NCBI RefSeq assembly: GCF_004785665.1 | Contig: NZ_SRPJ01000005.1 | Coordinates: forward strand, 1 to 64,000 | Source of the DNA: Staphylococcus pragensis | GTDB lineage: Bacteria; Bacillota; Bacilli; Staphylococcales; Staphylococcaceae | Direction of reading: 5' to 3' | DNA length: 64,000 bases | Part shown: positions 19,262-29,646 of the stretch, in pieces | Layout: each line of letters begins with the position of its first letter | Position numbering within the stretch: the first letter of the stretch is position 1 | Translations under genes and position numbers: made by a program | The notes under the pieces: model-generated | Told to the model about the DNA's origin: nothing | What the model saw: only the letters and a program-made list of their open reading frames with translations | The model's database searches: none

Positions 19262-19618
19262 TTACGAAATATGTCTAATTGCAAAAATAGAAAGTGAAAT
19301 AATGACCCAGCAAATTAATGCAAAAATCGTTCCTCGTTTATAATCTCTTTTACTGATGTAGAGAGAAGTTAAAAAGACAGTAACAATACATGAAATGATG
19401 CCGATAACCGCACCAGCACTTAAATGAATCGACATTTGAACTAACTTGTCTCCACGATGGTCTATAGCTAATGCAATGATAGCTGCGAGGTAGACTGCGG
19501 GCATAGTTGCAATAATACCTCCCATTTTACCTCCAACTTTTTCAGCCATAATAGAAGCAAAGGCGACTGCCAATCCGCCAATCACAAAATGAAGTATAGC
19601 ACTTGAAATTGAGAACAC
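19262..19618 (-). CDS. DUF3147 membrane protein, copy 1
   Basis: The protein has about 118 residues and four hydrophobic helices, with an N-terminal HFVIGGLAVAFAS motif like its neighbour. The longest frame starts with an ATG at 19636, only 2 bp from the operator palindrome. An AAGAAGG site lies just downstream and is correctly spaced for the GTG at 19618, so I prefer that start. It is the first gene of the TetR-controlled operon. It is probably a paralogue of the next gene by duplication; function is unknown. Confidence 0.72.
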   Translation of the reverse strand: MFSISSAILHFVIGGLAVAFASIMAEKVGGKMGGIIATMPAVYLAAIIALAIDHRGDKLVQMSIHLSAGAVIGIISCIVTVFLTSLYISKRDYKRGTIFALICWVIISLSIFAIRHIS

Positions 19619-19638
19619 TTTGAAACCCTTCTTCATTA

Positions 19639-19668
19639 ATTATTAAACGAAACGTTTCGTTTAATAAT
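19639..19668 (-). promoter_or_regulatory. Perfect 30-bp palindrome, probable TetR operator
   Basis: The half-site ATTATTAAACGAAAC is followed immediately by its exact reverse complement, so all 15 pairs match. The core AAACGAAACGTTTCGTTT is GC-rich against an AT-rich background. It lies directly upstream of the operon that ends with tetR, which makes it a strong candidate for the repressor's binding site. Confidence 0.8.
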
Positions 19669-19775
19669 ATTGTAAAACTAAACAACTCAGTTGTAAATAT
19701 CGAATGAAATATCATTAATTTTCAAATTATTACATCTGTTCTCATGCATATCACTCTTTTCTCAAAACACAAAAA

Positions 19776-19819
19776 CCTCCTTTCACGCTTAGCTAAATCT
19801 AGCATATTGTGAAAGGAGG
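19776..19819 (-). terminator. Terminator of noc
   Basis: CCTCCTTTCAC (19776-19786) and GTGAAAGGAGG (19809-19819) form a perfect 11-bp stem, followed on the minus strand by TTTTT. It lies 6 bp after the noc stop codon. Confidence 0.8.
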
Positions 19820-19825
19820 ATAGTT

Positions 19826-20665
19826 TTACTTTTTATAAATTTTAATTTTAATTTCGTAATAATCATCATGGTCTTTATCACGTTGTTCTACGCGTATACC
19901 TGATGATTCGATAGCTTGTATACTTTTTCCAACTTCATCTCGAGCTTGTGTTAAGTCTTTCTCAAATTGGAAATTCTGAGCTTTAACTTTTTCAGGTCCG
20001 ATTTTTTGTTTTACACGGGCTTCTGTTTGTTTAACATTTAATTTTTGGCTTATCACTTGTTCAATTAGCTTTTCTTGTTCTTCATGTTCAAGAGATAGCA
20101 CCGCACGGGCATGACGCTCTGAAATCTTACCTTCTCGTAAGCGCGTAATGACTTTCGGCGCTAATTTCAATAATCTTAATTTATTCGCAATAAAGCTTTG
20201 GCTTTTACCTAAACTCTTAGCAAGTTCACTTTGTGTTGTTTCGCCAATCTCAAGTAACTTTTTATAAGCTTCCGCTTCTTCTACCGCAGACAAGTTTTCA
20301 CGTTGAATATTCTCAATCAACGCAACTACTGCTGTTTCTTCATCATTCATATTTCGAATAATCACGTCTGCTTGAGCTTTATGCAAGGATTGCAATGCAC
20401 GGAAGCGTCGCTCACCTGCGATAATTTCATACATATTTTCTTCGATAGGTCGTACAACAATCGGCTGTAATAATCCATGTTCGTCAATCGATTCAGCAAG
20501 TTCTGTAATTTTACTCGCATCAAAGACTTGTCGTGGTTGATAACGGTTAGGTACGATACGCTCAATTTGAATGGATTCAACGCTTGAATTACGATCTTCT
20601 TCAATGTATCCAACGATGTCATCTTTATTTTTCAATCCAAATAATTTTGAAAAAGGTTTTTTCAT
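19826..20665 (-). CDS. noc: Nucleoid occlusion protein Noc (ParB family)
   Basis: The protein has 279 residues and coordinates cell division with chromosome position by binding DNA and blocking FtsZ assembly over the nucleoid. The amphipathic basic start (MKKPFSKLFGLKNK) is the membrane-targeting helix. The ParB/Srx nucleotide-binding domain follows, with ENIQRENLS near residue 118, then a helix-turn-helix (TQSELAKSLGKSQSFIANKLRLLKL). The position next to rsmG and mnmG, away from parA, identifies Noc rather than Spo0J. I found no obvious Noc-binding palindrome in the window. Confidence 0.9.
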   Translation of the reverse strand: MKKPFSKLFGLKNKDDIVGYIEEDRNSSVESIQIERIVPNRYQPRQVFDASKITELAESIDEHGLLQPIVVRPIEENMYEIIAGERRFRALQSLHKAQADVIIRNMNDEETAVVALIENIQRENLSAVEEAEAYKKLLEIGETTQSELAKSLGKSQSFIANKLRLLKLAPKVITRLREGKISERHARAVLSLEHEEQEKLIEQVISQKLNVKQTEARVKQKIGPEKVKAQNFQFEKDLTQARDEVGKSIQAIESSGIRVEQRDKDHDDYYEIKIKIYKK

Positions 20666-20710
20666 TATCCATTCACTCCTCTTAAAATTAATTTTAACAC
20701 GAGTTCACTA

Positions 20711-21433
20711 TTAATTTTCTAATAAAGGAGATTTATTAGGCGTACCGGGCTTTCTAGGATACTTTTTAGACGTTTGGCGACGTTTATCAATAATGATCAT
20801 TTGTCTTTCGCCAGCATCTTCAGGTAAGTCAAATGTATACGAATCACTGAAGACGCCACCTAAAATACCAATCCCATAATGCGCTTCTTCTAACTCTTCT
20901 TCTCCTTTTGAAGACTTCAACGCGATGAAGTGCCCGCCTTTTTTAACTAAAGGTAAGCATAATTCACTTAAAACAGTTAATCTTGCTACGGCACGTGCCG
21001 TCACTACATCGTAAGTTTCTCGATTAACACCTTTACCAAATGTTTCGGCACGATCGTGGACAAAGCTGACTTCTGTTAAACCAAGTTCAGCAGCTAAATG
21101 ATTTAAGAACTGAATTCGTTTATTTAAAGAATCAACGATAGTTACTTTTAACTCTGGATAAACAATTTTCAATGGAATACTTGGGAATCCAGCGCCTGCA
21201 CCTACATCACAGATAGTCAGTGGTTGGTTAAAGTCATAATAAAAGCTTGGTGTAATAGAATCATAGAAGTGTTTCAAATAAACTTCATGTTCATCCGTAA
21301 TACTTGTCAAATTCATTTTTTCATTCCATTCAACAAGCAATTTATAATATGTTTCAAATTGTTCTTTTTGTTTATCTGATAATTCAATTCCATGTTCACT
21401 TAATTCTTTGGATAGCCATTCTACGCCACTCAT
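20711..21433 (-). CDS. rsmG: 16S rRNA (guanine527-N7)-methyltransferase RsmG
   Basis: The protein has 240 residues. It methylates G527 of 16S rRNA using S-adenosylmethionine. The SAM-binding motif I is [16 protein letters not shown] near residue 70; the N-terminal helical segment [21 protein letters not shown] is typical. The start ATG shares its A with the TAA of mnmG, so the two are translationally coupled. Loss of this gene gives low-level streptomycin resistance in other bacteria (family knowledge). Confidence 0.95.
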   Translation of the reverse strand: MSGVEWLSKELSEHGIELSDKQKEQFETYYKLLVEWNEKMNLTSITDEHEVYLKHFYDSITPSFYYDFNQPLTICDVGAGAGFPSIPLKIVYPELKVTIVDSLNKRIQFLNHLAAELGLTEVSFVHDRAETFGKGVNRETYDVVTARAVARLTVLSELCLPLVKKGGHFIALKSSKGEEELEEAHYGIGILGGVFSDSYTFDLPEDAGERQMIIIDKRRQTSKKYPRKPGTPNKSPLLEN

Positions 21434-23310
21434 TAACTTTTCACCCTTTGCAATTTACCTTGTTCTAAATACACAAGTAAGATTGAGATATCTGCTGGAT
21501 TTACGCCTGATATACGTGATGCTTGTGCAATATTTAACGGTTTAACTTCAGCTAATTTTTCACGCGCTTCAGTCGCTAAACTATCCACTTTACTGTAATC
21601 TAAGTCTTCTGGAATTTTCTTCTCTTCCATACGTTTTACTTTTTCAACTTGTTGTAATGATTTATTGATATAACCTTCATATTTCGTTTGAATTTCGACT
21701 TGTTCTTCAACCGCTTCAGGTAATTTATGGTCTTCTTCTAAGATTTCTAAGATTGTATCATAAGTCATTTCAGGACGGCGTAGTAAATCAATAGCTAAGA
21801 TACCGTCTTTAAGACGTGAACCACCATTTGCTTCAATAACAGATTGTGTATGCTCATTAGGTTTAATTCGAATATTTGTTAAGCGTTCAATTTCGTCTTC
21901 AATTTGTTGACGTTTTTCGTTAAATCGCGCATAACGTTCTTCTGAAATCATTCCTAGTTCATGACCTACATCTGTTAAACGTAAGTCTGCATTATCATGA
22001 CGAAGTAATAAACGATATTCAGCACGAGACGTTAATAAACGATATGGCTCGTTTGTACCTTTTGTCACTAAGTCGTCGATTAACACACCGATATATGCAT
22101 CTGAACGGCTTAAGATTTTTTCGCCTGTACCTAAAACTTTACCTGCAGCATTAATACCTGCCATGATACCTTGACCTGCCGCTTCTTCGTATCCTGACGT
22201 ACCGTTAATTTGACCCGCAGTGTATAAGTTTTTAATCATTTTAGTTTCTAATGTTGGCCATAATTGCGTTGGCACGATTGCGTCGTATTCAATGGCATAA
22301 CCTGCACGCATCATGTCAGCCTTTTCAAGACCAGGAATCGTTGCTAACATTTCGCGTTGCACGTGTTCTGGAAGGCTTGTTGATAAACCTTGAACGTACA
22401 CTTCGTTCGTATTACGACCTTCAGGCTCTAAGAAAAGTTGGTGTCTAGGTTTATCATTGAAACGCACAAATTTATCTTCAATTGATGGACAGTAACGTGG
22501 GCCAGTACCTTTAATCATTCCTGAGTACATAGCTGATAAATGTAAATTATCATCAATGACTTTATGCGTTTTATCATTTGTATACGTTAACCAACATGGA
22601 AGTTGATCTAAAATGTATTCTGTTGTTTCAAAGCTAAACGCACGTCCTACATCATCACCAGGTTGGATTTCTGTTTTAGAATAATCAATTGTTTTAGAAT
22701 TCACGCGTGGTGGTGTACCTGTTTTGAAGCGCACGACTTCAAAGCCAAGCTCTCTTAAATTATCAGCTAAAGTAATTGAAGGAAGTTGGTGGTTCGGTCC
22801 ACTTGAATATTTCATATTACCTAAGATAATTTCACCACGTAGGAAAGTACCTGTAGTAACGACAACCGCTTTGGCACGATATTCTGTTCCAATATTTGTG
22901 CGCACACCTTTAACTTCGTTATCTTCAATCATTAATTCATCTACCATGCCTTGCATGATATCTAAATTCTCTTCATCTTCAATCACACGTTTCATTTCTT
23001 GTTGATATAACACTTTATCTGCCTGTGCTCTTAATGCACGTACTGCCGGGCCTTTCCCAGTATTTAACATACGCATTTGGATATGCGTTTTATCAATTGC
23101 TTTCGCCATTTGGCCACCCAATGCGTCAATCTCACGTACTACAATACCTTTAGCTGGTCCCCCTACTGATGGGTTACATGGCATAAAGGCGATATTGTCT
23201 AAGTTAATTGTTAACATTAATGTTTTAGCGCCACGTCTTGCTGAAGCTAGGCCTGCTTCAATCCCAGCATGACCTGCTCCAATGACAATTACATCATATT
23301 CTTGAACCAC
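21433..23310 (-). CDS. mnmG: tRNA uridine-5-carboxymethylaminomethyl modification enzyme MnmG (GidA)
   Basis: This FAD enzyme works with MnmE to modify the wobble uridine of several tRNAs. The dinucleotide-binding motif [21 protein letters not shown] is at the N-terminus, and the GidA signatures [11 protein letters not shown] and [17 protein letters not shown] are present. The longest frame begins at 23328, but its ATG overlaps the ribosome site AAGGAGGTC; the GTG at 23310 is correctly spaced and gives the usual length of about 625 residues. It lies between mnmE and rsmG, the standard order. Confidence 0.95.
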   Translation of the reverse strand: MVQEYDVIVIGAGHAGIEAGLASARRGAKTLMLTINLDNIAFMPCNPSVGGPAKGIVVREIDALGGQMAKAIDKTHIQMRMLNTGKGPAVRALRAQADKVLYQQEMKRVIEDEENLDIMQGMVDELMIEDNEVKGVRTNIGTEYRAKAVVVTTGTFLRGEIILGNMKYSSGPNHQLPSITLADNLRELGFEVVRFKTGTPPRVNSKTIDYSKTEIQPGDDVGRAFSFETTEYILDQLPCWLTYTNDKTHKVIDDNLHLSAMYSGMIKGTGPRYCPSIEDKFVRFNDKPRHQLFLEPEGRNTNEVYVQGLSTSLPEHVQREMLATIPGLEKADMMRAGYAIEYDAIVPTQLWPTLETKMIKNLYTAGQINGTSGYEEAAGQGIMAGINAAGKVLGTGEKILSRSDAYIGVLIDDLVTKGTNEPYRLLTSRAEYRLLLRHDNADLRLTDVGHELGMISEERYARFNEKRQQIEDEIERLTNIRIKPNEHTQSVIEANGGSRLKDGILAIDLLRRPEMTYDTILEILEEDHKLPEAVEEQVEIQTKYEGYINKSLQQVEKVKRMEEKKIPEDLDYSKVDSLATEAREKLAEVKPLNIAQASRISGVNPADISILLVYLEQGKLQRVKS

Positions 23311-23399
23311 TTTATTGACCTCCTTCATATATTCCTACTTTTTTTATTTATGAAAATTAAGACACCCTACCGTCTCGATTTTTTAATATTTATTTATAA

Positions 23400-24779
23400 C
23401 TACTTACCTAAACAGAATTGACTAAATAATTGATCGATTAACTCGTCACTTGCAGATTCACCAATAATCTCACCAAGTAGCTCCCAAGTACGTGTTAAAT
23501 CAATTTGAACCATATCCATTGGAATACCTGCTTCAGCAGCATCAATAGCATCTTGAATGGCATGTCTGGCTTGTTTTAATAACGAAATGTGTCTTGAATT
23601 AGAAACATAAGTCATATCTTGGTTTTGAACTTCGCCACCAAAGAATAAATCTCTGATTTGAATTTCTAATTCATCGATACCTTCTTGTTTCAACATAGAC
23701 GTTTGAATAAGTGGCGTATCGCCAATCATTTCTTTCACTTCTGCAATATCTAATTTTTGTTCTAAATCAGTTTTATTAACAATAACAATCGCATCTTCAT
23801 TTTTAATGACTTCGTATAATGTACGATCTTCTTGTGTTAACGGTTCGTTATTATTAAGTACAAAAAGGATTAAGTCCGCTTCGCTTAATGCTTTACGCGA
23901 ACGTTCTACACCGATTTTCTCTACAATATCTTCAGTGTCACGAATACCTGCCGTATCCACTAATCTTAATGGCACGCCACGGACGTTAACATATTCTTCT
24001 AAGACGTCACGTGTCGTTCCTGCGACTTCCGTTACAATGGCTTTATTATCTTGAATAAGGTTATTTAACATTGAAGATTTACCTACGTTTGGTTTACCTA
24101 CAATAACTGTTGAAAGCCCTTCTCTCATGATTTTACCTTGCGTACCAGTTTCTAATAGAAGGTTAATTTCGTTTTTTATTTTTTTAGACTGTTCTAATAA
24201 GAATTCAGTTGTCGCATCTTCAACATCGTCATATTCAGGATAATCAATATTCACTTCTACTTGTGCGAGAATTTCTAAAATAGATTGACGTTGGCGTTTA
24301 ATTAAATCACTTAAACGACCTTCAATTTGGTTCATTGCTACTTTTGAAGCACGATCTGTTTTAGAACGAATGAAATCCATTACCGCTTCAGCTTGAGATA
24401 AATCAATACGTCCATTAAGGAAAGCACGCTTAGTGTATTCACCTGGTTCAGCTATTCTAGCACCATGCGTCATTGTAAGTTCTAAAATACGGTTGATCGT
24501 TAAAATACCACCGTGACAGTTGATTTCAATAATATCTTCACGCGTAAATGTTCTTGGCGCACGTAAGACTGAAATCATTACTTCTTCGACAATTTCATTC
24601 GTTTCTGGATCTACTATATGCCCATAGTTAATCGTATGTGAATCTACGTCTTCTAATTTTTTCTTTCCTTTATATAGCTTATCTCCAATTTCTACTGCTT
24701 GTGGTCCAGATAAACGGACAATACCAATAGCACCTTCACCCATCGGCGTTGAAATACTAGTTATTGTATCAAAATCCAT
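23400..24779 (-). CDS. mnmE: tRNA modification GTPase MnmE (TrmE)
   Basis: The protein has about 459 residues and is the partner of MnmG in cmnm5U34 synthesis. An N-terminal folate-binding TrmE domain is followed by a helical domain carrying an inserted G domain: GKPNVGKSS (P-loop), [14 protein letters not shown] and NKTD are all present. The C-terminal FCIGK-type motif reads QFCLGK, with the catalytic Cys. The frame opens at 24815, but a GGAGGCGAGG site directs translation to the ATG at 24779 (MDFDTITS), which matches orthologues. Confidence 0.95.
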   Translation of the reverse strand: MDFDTITSISTPMGEGAIGIVRLSGPQAVEIGDKLYKGKKKLEDVDSHTINYGHIVDPETNEIVEEVMISVLRAPRTFTREDIIEINCHGGILTINRILELTMTHGARIAEPGEYTKRAFLNGRIDLSQAEAVMDFIRSKTDRASKVAMNQIEGRLSDLIKRQRQSILEILAQVEVNIDYPEYDDVEDATTEFLLEQSKKIKNEINLLLETGTQGKIMREGLSTVIVGKPNVGKSSMLNNLIQDNKAIVTEVAGTTRDVLEEYVNVRGVPLRLVDTAGIRDTEDIVEKIGVERSRKALSEADLILFVLNNNEPLTQEDRTLYEVIKNEDAIVIVNKTDLEQKLDIAEVKEMIGDTPLIQTSMLKQEGIDELEIQIRDLFFGGEVQNQDMTYVSNSRHISLLKQARHAIQDAIDAAEAGIPMDMVQIDLTRTWELLGEIIGESASDELIDQLFSQFCLGK

Positions 24780-24926
24780 GATTATCCTCGCCTCCTTATC
24801 CAAGTAAAATTTCATTATAACATTGTAATTTGTTTCTTTTGAAAATGCGAATATCTTGATTTATAGCATCTAGGTAAGACTTCGGGTTGTCTGAAGTTAG
24901 ACTGAAGTCTGTGTAGTATTCGCGAT

Positions 24927-25271
24927 TTACTTTATCTTTTTATTAAATACTTTCGCAATCTTCAACACGTGCTCTAAACTACCTTGTATTTCTAATGTCG
25001 ACATATCTTTCGCAGGTTGTCTTGCTATTACGATAATATCGCGAGCAATGAAATCTTGTTTGTGTACTTTAAAATTCTCTCTGATAGCTCTTTTAATTCT
25101 ATTTCTAGTTACGGCATTTCCTAATTTTTTAGATACGCTAATTCCTAAGCGAAAATGTTCATTATTACTATTGTAGGTGTAAACTACGAACTGTCTGTTT
25201 GCTACGGATTTACCCTTTTTATAAATAGTTTGAAAATCCGTATTCTTTTTTATACGATACGCCTTCTCCAC
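24927..25271 (-). CDS. rnpA: Ribonuclease P protein component
   Basis: The protein has 114 basic residues and is the protein subunit that helps the RNase P RNA mature tRNA 5' ends. The family signature is complete: RIKKNTDFQTIYKKGKS at the start and RLGISVSKKLGNAVTRNRIKRAIRE centrally (the RNR motif). It is downstream of rpmH as in nearly all bacteria; a terminator-like hairpin lies between them. The RNase P RNA gene itself is not in the window. Confidence 0.95.
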   Translation of the reverse strand: MEKAYRIKKNTDFQTIYKKGKSVANRQFVVYTYNSNNEHFRLGISVSKKLGNAVTRNRIKRAIRENFKVHKQDFIARDIIVIARQPAKDMSTLEIQGSLEHVLKIAKVFNKKIK

Positions 25272-25382
25272 GTTTACATCACTCGCTTATTTTATTCTCT
25301 ACTTTAAATTTATCTATCTAGTTAACTATCTGCGTTTGAATTTATAATTGAGACGCCTCAAACTACCTTTCAAACGAAAAAA

Positions 25383-25408
25383 AAGACCACTGAGAAGTCA
25401 GTGATCTT
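25383..25408 (-). terminator. Hairpin at the rpmH-rnpA junction
   Basis: On the minus strand AAGATCACTGA and TCAGTGGTCTT pair (one G-T) around a 4-base loop, followed by eight T. It overlaps the rpmH stop codon, so most transcripts probably end here and rnpA is expressed at a lower level by read-through or a separate promoter. Confidence 0.7.
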
Positions 25409-25544
25409 ATGCTGATAAAACTTTACGGCCTTTACGACGACGACGCGCTAAAACTTTACGGCCATTTTTAGTGCTCATGCGTTTTCTGAAACCATGAACT
25501 TTACTATGTTTACGTTTATTTGGTTGATAAGTACGTTTTACCAT
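25407..25544 (-). CDS. rpmH: 50S ribosomal protein L34
   Basis: The protein has 45 residues and begins [20 protein letters not shown]; it is extremely rich in Arg and Lys, as expected for L34 of the large subunit. A GGAGGTG site lies 8 bp before the ATG. It is divergent from dnaA, with oriC in between, the classical bacterial arrangement. Confidence 0.96.
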
Positions 25545-26237
25545 GCAAAACACCTCCATCTACTTATTATCCAGTTCATTATTAATCTGAATGAACCTGA
25601 TTATTTTAATAGATAAATTATACTTTCTGATATCAGAATTCTTGATTTAATTAAATTTTATCTAGTCATAATTCAAGCAACTACTACAATATAACAAATT
25701 ACCATTTATAAAGCAAGCAGCATTTAAAAGCAAGCCTACATTTTTTTTATAAAATTTGCATTTTCTTCATTATTAATATTTATACATTTGTAGTTCCTCA
25801 TCATCGGACCAATTTTATTCATTTTTAATACACGTTTATAAATTATTTCCCAAAACTGTTATAGTACATTTTTAGTTTCTGGAAAAATGGCATTCATTTT
25901 TATCCACTTATTCACATATGGTATTGGAAATATTGTGGATAATCAAGTCATTATTCACAACTTTATACCTAATTTAACAACATATTCACAGCCAATTGAC
26001 ATCTGTCCGGGTTAAAAAGTATAATTGTGTGGATAAGTCGTCTAACTCATTATTTTTACAGGATTTATTTATAGATTTTATAGACATAATTAGTGTGAAT
26101 AAATCATAGCATTACTAAAGTTATCCACCGATTGTTATTAACTTGTGGATAATTATTAACATGCTGTGATTATTTTTATCCACTCATTCTAATTTCTGTG
26201 TATAAGTCTTAAATTTATAGAAAGATGGAGTTTATAT
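25545..26237. other. oriC, incC-like part: DnaA-box cluster between rpmH and dnaA
   Basis: This 693-bp gap has no gene. Perfect or near-perfect DnaA boxes (TTATCCACA or its complement TGTGGATAA) occur at 25934-25942, 26028-26036 and 26144-26152. One-mismatch boxes occur at 25900-25908, 25908-25916, 25951-25959, 26121-26129 and 26176-26184. The dnaA promoter must also lie here, so DnaA binding probably represses its own gene. The 25545-25890 part is AT-rich with no box that I can see. Confidence 0.9.
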
Positions 26238-27593
26238 ATGTCAGAACAAGAAATTTGGAAAAAGGTATTAGAGGTTGCTCAAACAGAAATCTCAAAGACT
26301 ACTTTTAATACGTTTTTAAAAGATACAGAACTCAAAGAAATTCGTGATAATGTAGCATACATCTTTGTTATTGAGGAATTTTACGCCGATTGGCTAAATG
26401 CGAATTACAAAGATGTTATTCAAAACATTATGAAAGATATTATCGGTTATGAAGTTGATCCCAAATTTTTCACTGCTGCACAGTTAGCTGAACTCGATGA
26501 AAGTAATCGTAAATCTTCTCATAGTAAAGAAGCTACGACTCAAACGATTGAAGATCCTCATGAGGGTACTGATCAATTCAATACTCACAACACATTTGAT
26601 ACTTTCGTCATCGGACCTGGTAACCGTTTCCCTCATGCTGCAAGCTTAGCTGTTGCAGAAGCACCCGCTCAAGCCTATAACCCTTTATTTATTTACGGGG
26701 GCGTTGGTTTAGGTAAAACACATTTAATGCATGCGATTGGACATCATGTATTAAGCAATCAACCTAATGCCAAAGTGCTTTATACCTCTAGTGAGAAATT
26801 TACTAATGACTTCATTAAATCTATTCGTAACAATGAACCTGAAGCATTCAGAGAGAAATACAGAAATATCGATGTTTTACTGATTGATGACATCCAATTC
26901 ATTCAGAATAAAGAGCAAACACAAGAAGAATTCTTCCATACTTTTAATGAGTTACATCAAAATAAAAAACAAATTGTTATTTCAAGTGACCGTCCACCTA
27001 AAGAAATTGCAAAGCTTGAAGATCGCTTACGTTCACGCTTTGAATGGGGCTTGATTGTTGATATTACGCCACCTGATTATGAAACTCGTATGGCTATTCT
27101 TCAGAAGAAAATCGAAGAAGAGAATTTAGAAATTCCTGCTGAAGCGCTGAATTATATCGCAAATCAAATTCAATCTAACATCCGTGAATTAGAAGGTGCT
27201 TTAACGCGTTTACTTGCCTATTCAAAACTTCAAGGAAGACCTATCACAACTGAATTAGCTGCTGAAGCACTTAAAGACATTATTCAAGTCCCTAAATCTA
27301 AAAAGATTTCAATTCAAGACATTCAAAAAGTTGTTGGTCACTACTACAATGTGCGCCTTGAAGACTTTAGTGCGAAGAAACGTACGAAATCAATCGCTTA
27401 TCCACGCCAAATTGCAATGTACTTATCTAGAGAGCTAACTGATTTTTCATTACCAAAAATTGGGGAAGAATTTGGTGGCCGCGATCATACAACAGTAATT
27501 CATGCACATGAAAAAATTGCTAATGATATTAAAGCAGATAGTATTTTCAAACAAGAAGTGGAAGATCTGGAGAAAGAAATTCGTAAGCAATAA
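26238..27593 (+). CDS. dnaA: Chromosomal replication initiator DnaA
   Basis: The protein has 451 residues. Domain I (about 1-80) binds helicase-loading partners; a short variable linker follows. The AAA+ core shows Walker [17 protein letters not shown] near residue 154, Walker [10 protein letters not shown] near 215 and sensor motifs ([13 protein letters not shown]). Domain IV ends with the DNA-binding helix-turn-helix and signature [21 protein letters not shown] site precedes the ATG. It is flanked by both origin subregions and followed by dnaN. Confidence 0.98.
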   Translation: MSEQEIWKKVLEVAQTEISKTTFNTFLKDTELKEIRDNVAYIFVIEEFYADWLNANYKDVIQNIMKDIIGYEVDPKFFTAAQLAELDESNRKSSHSKEATTQTIEDPHEGTDQFNTHNTFDTFVIGPGNRFPHAASLAVAEAPAQAYNPLFIYGGVGLGKTHLMHAIGHHVLSNQPNAKVLYTSSEKFTNDFIKSIRNNEPEAFREKYRNIDVLLIDDIQFIQNKEQTQEEFFHTFNELHQNKKQIVISSDRPPKEIAKLEDRLRSRFEWGLIVDITPPDYETRMAILQKKIEEENLEIPAEALNYIANQIQSNIRELEGALTRLLAYSKLQGRPITTELAAEALKDIIQVPKSKKISIQDIQKVVGHYYNVRLEDFSAKKRTKSIAYPRQIAMYLSRELTDFSLPKIGEEFGGRDHTTVIHAHEKIANDIKADSIFKQEVEDLEKEIRKQ

Positions 27594-27886
27594 GTTATAA
27601 CTGTTATATAACAGATTTCACGCTTACAAACTGAGAAATAAAAATCGGGCTTAGAAGTTAAATTTTGTAGTTAAAAATTGATTTCGCTGTTTTAAAATAT
27701 AAAGTGGGATATGTGGATAATGTTTAAAAGTAATACACACCATCAACAGTTTATCCACATGTGTATAACTTTGCCATTCCAGGCTTTTCATAAGATATCC
27801 ACTAATCCACAAGCCCTACTACTATTACTATGATTTTAAAACCTATATAATTTATATATAAACGACTGGAAGGAGTTTAATTAATA
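27594..27886. other. oriC, unwinding part: DnaA boxes between dnaA and dnaN
   Basis: Perfect boxes lie at 27712-27720 and 27751-27759, and degenerate ones at about 27795-27811, just before the trio tract. An AT-rich segment (about 27831-27865) follows and is the probable duplex unwinding element. The arrangement is the bipartite origin known from Bacillus and Staphylococcus. Confidence 0.88.
27816..27830 (+). promoter_or_regulatory. DnaA-trio element
   Basis: Five consecutive trinucleotides read CTA CTA CTA TTA CTA. On the complementary strand this is 3'-GAT-GAT-GAT-AAT-GAT-5', matching the DnaA-trio motif that guides DnaA filament loading on single strands. It is preceded by DnaA-box-like sequence and a GC-rich step, and followed by AT-rich DNA, the expected order. 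Confidence 0.8.
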
Positions 27887-29017
27887 ATGGAATTCACAAT
27901 TAGAAGAGATTATTTTATTACTCAATTAAATGACACATTAAAAGCAATCTCACCAAGAACAACTTTACCAATCTTAACAGGTATCAAGATTGACGCTAAA
28001 GATAATGAAGTGATTCTAACTGGTTCAGATTCTGAAATCTCTATTGAAATCACTATTCCTAAACAAGTAGATGGTGAAGATATTGTCACTATTGCTGAAA
28101 CTGGTTCTGTAGTACTTCCTGGTCGTTTCTTCGTAGATATTATTAAAAAATTACCAGGTAAAGACGTTAAATTATCAACAAATGAACAGTTCCAAACACT
28201 AATTACATCAGGTCATTCAGAGTTTAACTTAAGTGGTTTAGATCCTGATCAATACCCATTATTACCACAAGTTTCACGTGATGACGCGATTCAATTATCA
28301 GTAAAAGTACTTAAAAACATCATTGCGCAAACGAATTTCGCAGTGTCCACCTCAGAAACACGCCCAGTATTAACTGGTGTGAACTGGCTTATACAAGATA
28401 ATGAATTAATATGCACTGCAACTGACTCACACCGCTTGGCTGTAAGAAAGTTAAAACTTGAAGATGCATCTGAAAACAAAAATGTGATTATTCCAGGTAA
28501 AGCTTTATCTGAATTAAACAAAATTATGAGTGACAGCGATGAAGACATCGATATCTTCTTTGCATCTAACCAAGTGTTATTCAAAGTAGGCAACGTTAAC
28601 TTCATTTCTCGACTACTAGAGGGACATTATCCGGATACAACACGTCTGTTCCCAGAGAACTATGAAATCAAATTAGGATTAGATAATGGCGAGTTTTATC
28701 ACGCAATTGACCGTGCTTCATTACTTGCACGTGAAGGCGGCAATAATGTTATTAAACTAAGTACAGGTAACGAAGTAGTAGAATTATCTTCTACATCACC
28801 TGAAATTGGTACTGTAAAAGAAGAAGTGAGAGCAACGGATGTTGAAGGTGGCAACTTAAAGATTTCGTTCAACTCTCGCTACATGATGGACGCTTTAAAA
28901 GCAATCGACAATGACGAAGTTGAAGTTGAATTCTTTGGCACAATGAAACCATTCATCCTTAAACCTAAGGAAGATGATTCAGTAACACAATTAATCTTAC
29001 CAATCAGAACATATTAG
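27887..29017 (+). CDS. dnaN: DNA polymerase III beta subunit (sliding clamp)
   Basis: The protein has 376 residues, three repeated clamp domains and the ending TQLILPIRTY, which is typical of Firmicute beta clamps. It forms a dimeric ring that tethers polymerase and other partners to DNA. An AAGGAG site lies upstream of the ATG. It follows dnaA across the second origin cluster and has its own terminator. Confidence 0.97.
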   Translation: MEFTIRRDYFITQLNDTLKAISPRTTLPILTGIKIDAKDNEVILTGSDSEISIEITIPKQVDGEDIVTIAETGSVVLPGRFFVDIIKKLPGKDVKLSTNEQFQTLITSGHSEFNLSGLDPDQYPLLPQVSRDDAIQLSVKVLKNIIAQTNFAVSTSETRPVLTGVNWLIQDNELICTATDSHRLAVRKLKLEDASENKNVIIPGKALSELNKIMSDSDEDIDIFFASNQVLFKVGNVNFISRLLEGHYPDTTRLFPENYEIKLGLDNGEFYHAIDRASLLAREGGNNVIKLSTGNEVVELSSTSPEIGTVKEEVRATDVEGGNLKISFNSRYMMDALKAIDNDEVEVEFFGTMKPFILKPKEDDSVTQLILPIRTY

Positions 29018-29026
29018 AAATAATCG

Positions 29027-29079
29027 AAGCAGGATAGTGAAATCTTTTTAGTAAATTAGATTTCCTTCCTGCTTTTTAT
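29027..29079 (+). terminator. Terminator after dnaN
   Basis: AAGCAGGA (29027-29034) and TCCTGCTT (29067-29074) pair, with an inner AAATCT/AGATTT stem, followed by TTTTTATT. The rest of the gap to yaaA (29080-29412) has one DnaA box and the yaaA promoter region. Confidence 0.7.
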
Positions 29080-29142
29080 TTATCTTTGAAAATTCATTCT
29101 AAGCCCTCTCAGCCGTTCACTGTGGCTAAAGAGTTAGTGACT

Positions 29143-29151
29143 TGTGGATAA
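29143..29151 (-). promoter_or_regulatory. Isolated perfect DnaA box upstream of yaaA
   Basis: TGTGGATAA is an exact complement of the consensus TTATCCACA. It lies outside the two origin clusters, in the dnaN-yaaA gap. A role in regulating yaaA-recF-gyrB is possible but unproven. Confidence 0.5.
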
Positions 29152-29412
29152 ATATTGTTTTTCTCATTTTCAAGCTAAAATAGGCCTTAAAATTAAAAAT
29201 TGGATATGTGCAAATCCTCAGGACATGGATTTAGCATTTTCCAAAAGTAAAAAAGCCGCTTCAAACGCCTTAAATTCTAGATAAAATTCAATCAAAATCA
29301 GAGTGTAAAAAACTTTAATAAAGTAAGCGGTTTCACATTCCATTTTAAATGAAATTTAATCCTAAAAAAGGTATAATATATTAATGACACATAAAGAAAC
29401 GGAGTGATTATT

Positions 29413-29646
29413 TTGGTTCAAGAAGTCATAGTTGATGGCGACATCACGTTAGGTCAATTTCTTAAAACAGAAGGCATCATAGAGTCTGGTGGACAAGCCA
29501 AATGGTTCTTACAAGATTATGAAGTCTTAATTAACGGAGAACGTGAAACACGTCGCGGTAAGAAACTAGCTGACCAAGATCGAATTGATTTCCCTGATAT
29601 TCCTGAAATTGATTCTGTAATCATTATTCATCAAGGTGAACAATGA
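29413..29646 (+). CDS. yaaA: S4-domain RNA-binding protein YaaA
   Basis: The protein has 77 residues with an S4-like RNA-binding fold: [22 protein letters not shown], then ETRRGKKL. It lies between dnaN and recF in nearly all Firmicutes and has been linked to ribosome assembly. The frame opens with GTG at 29404, but GGAG overlaps that codon, so the TTG at 29413 (VQEVIVDGD after it) fits orthologues better. Its stop overlaps the recF start. Confidence 0.9.
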   Translation: MVQEVIVDGDITLGQFLKTEGIIESGGQAKWFLQDYEVLINGERETRRGKKLADQDRIDFPDIPEIDSVIIIHQGEQ

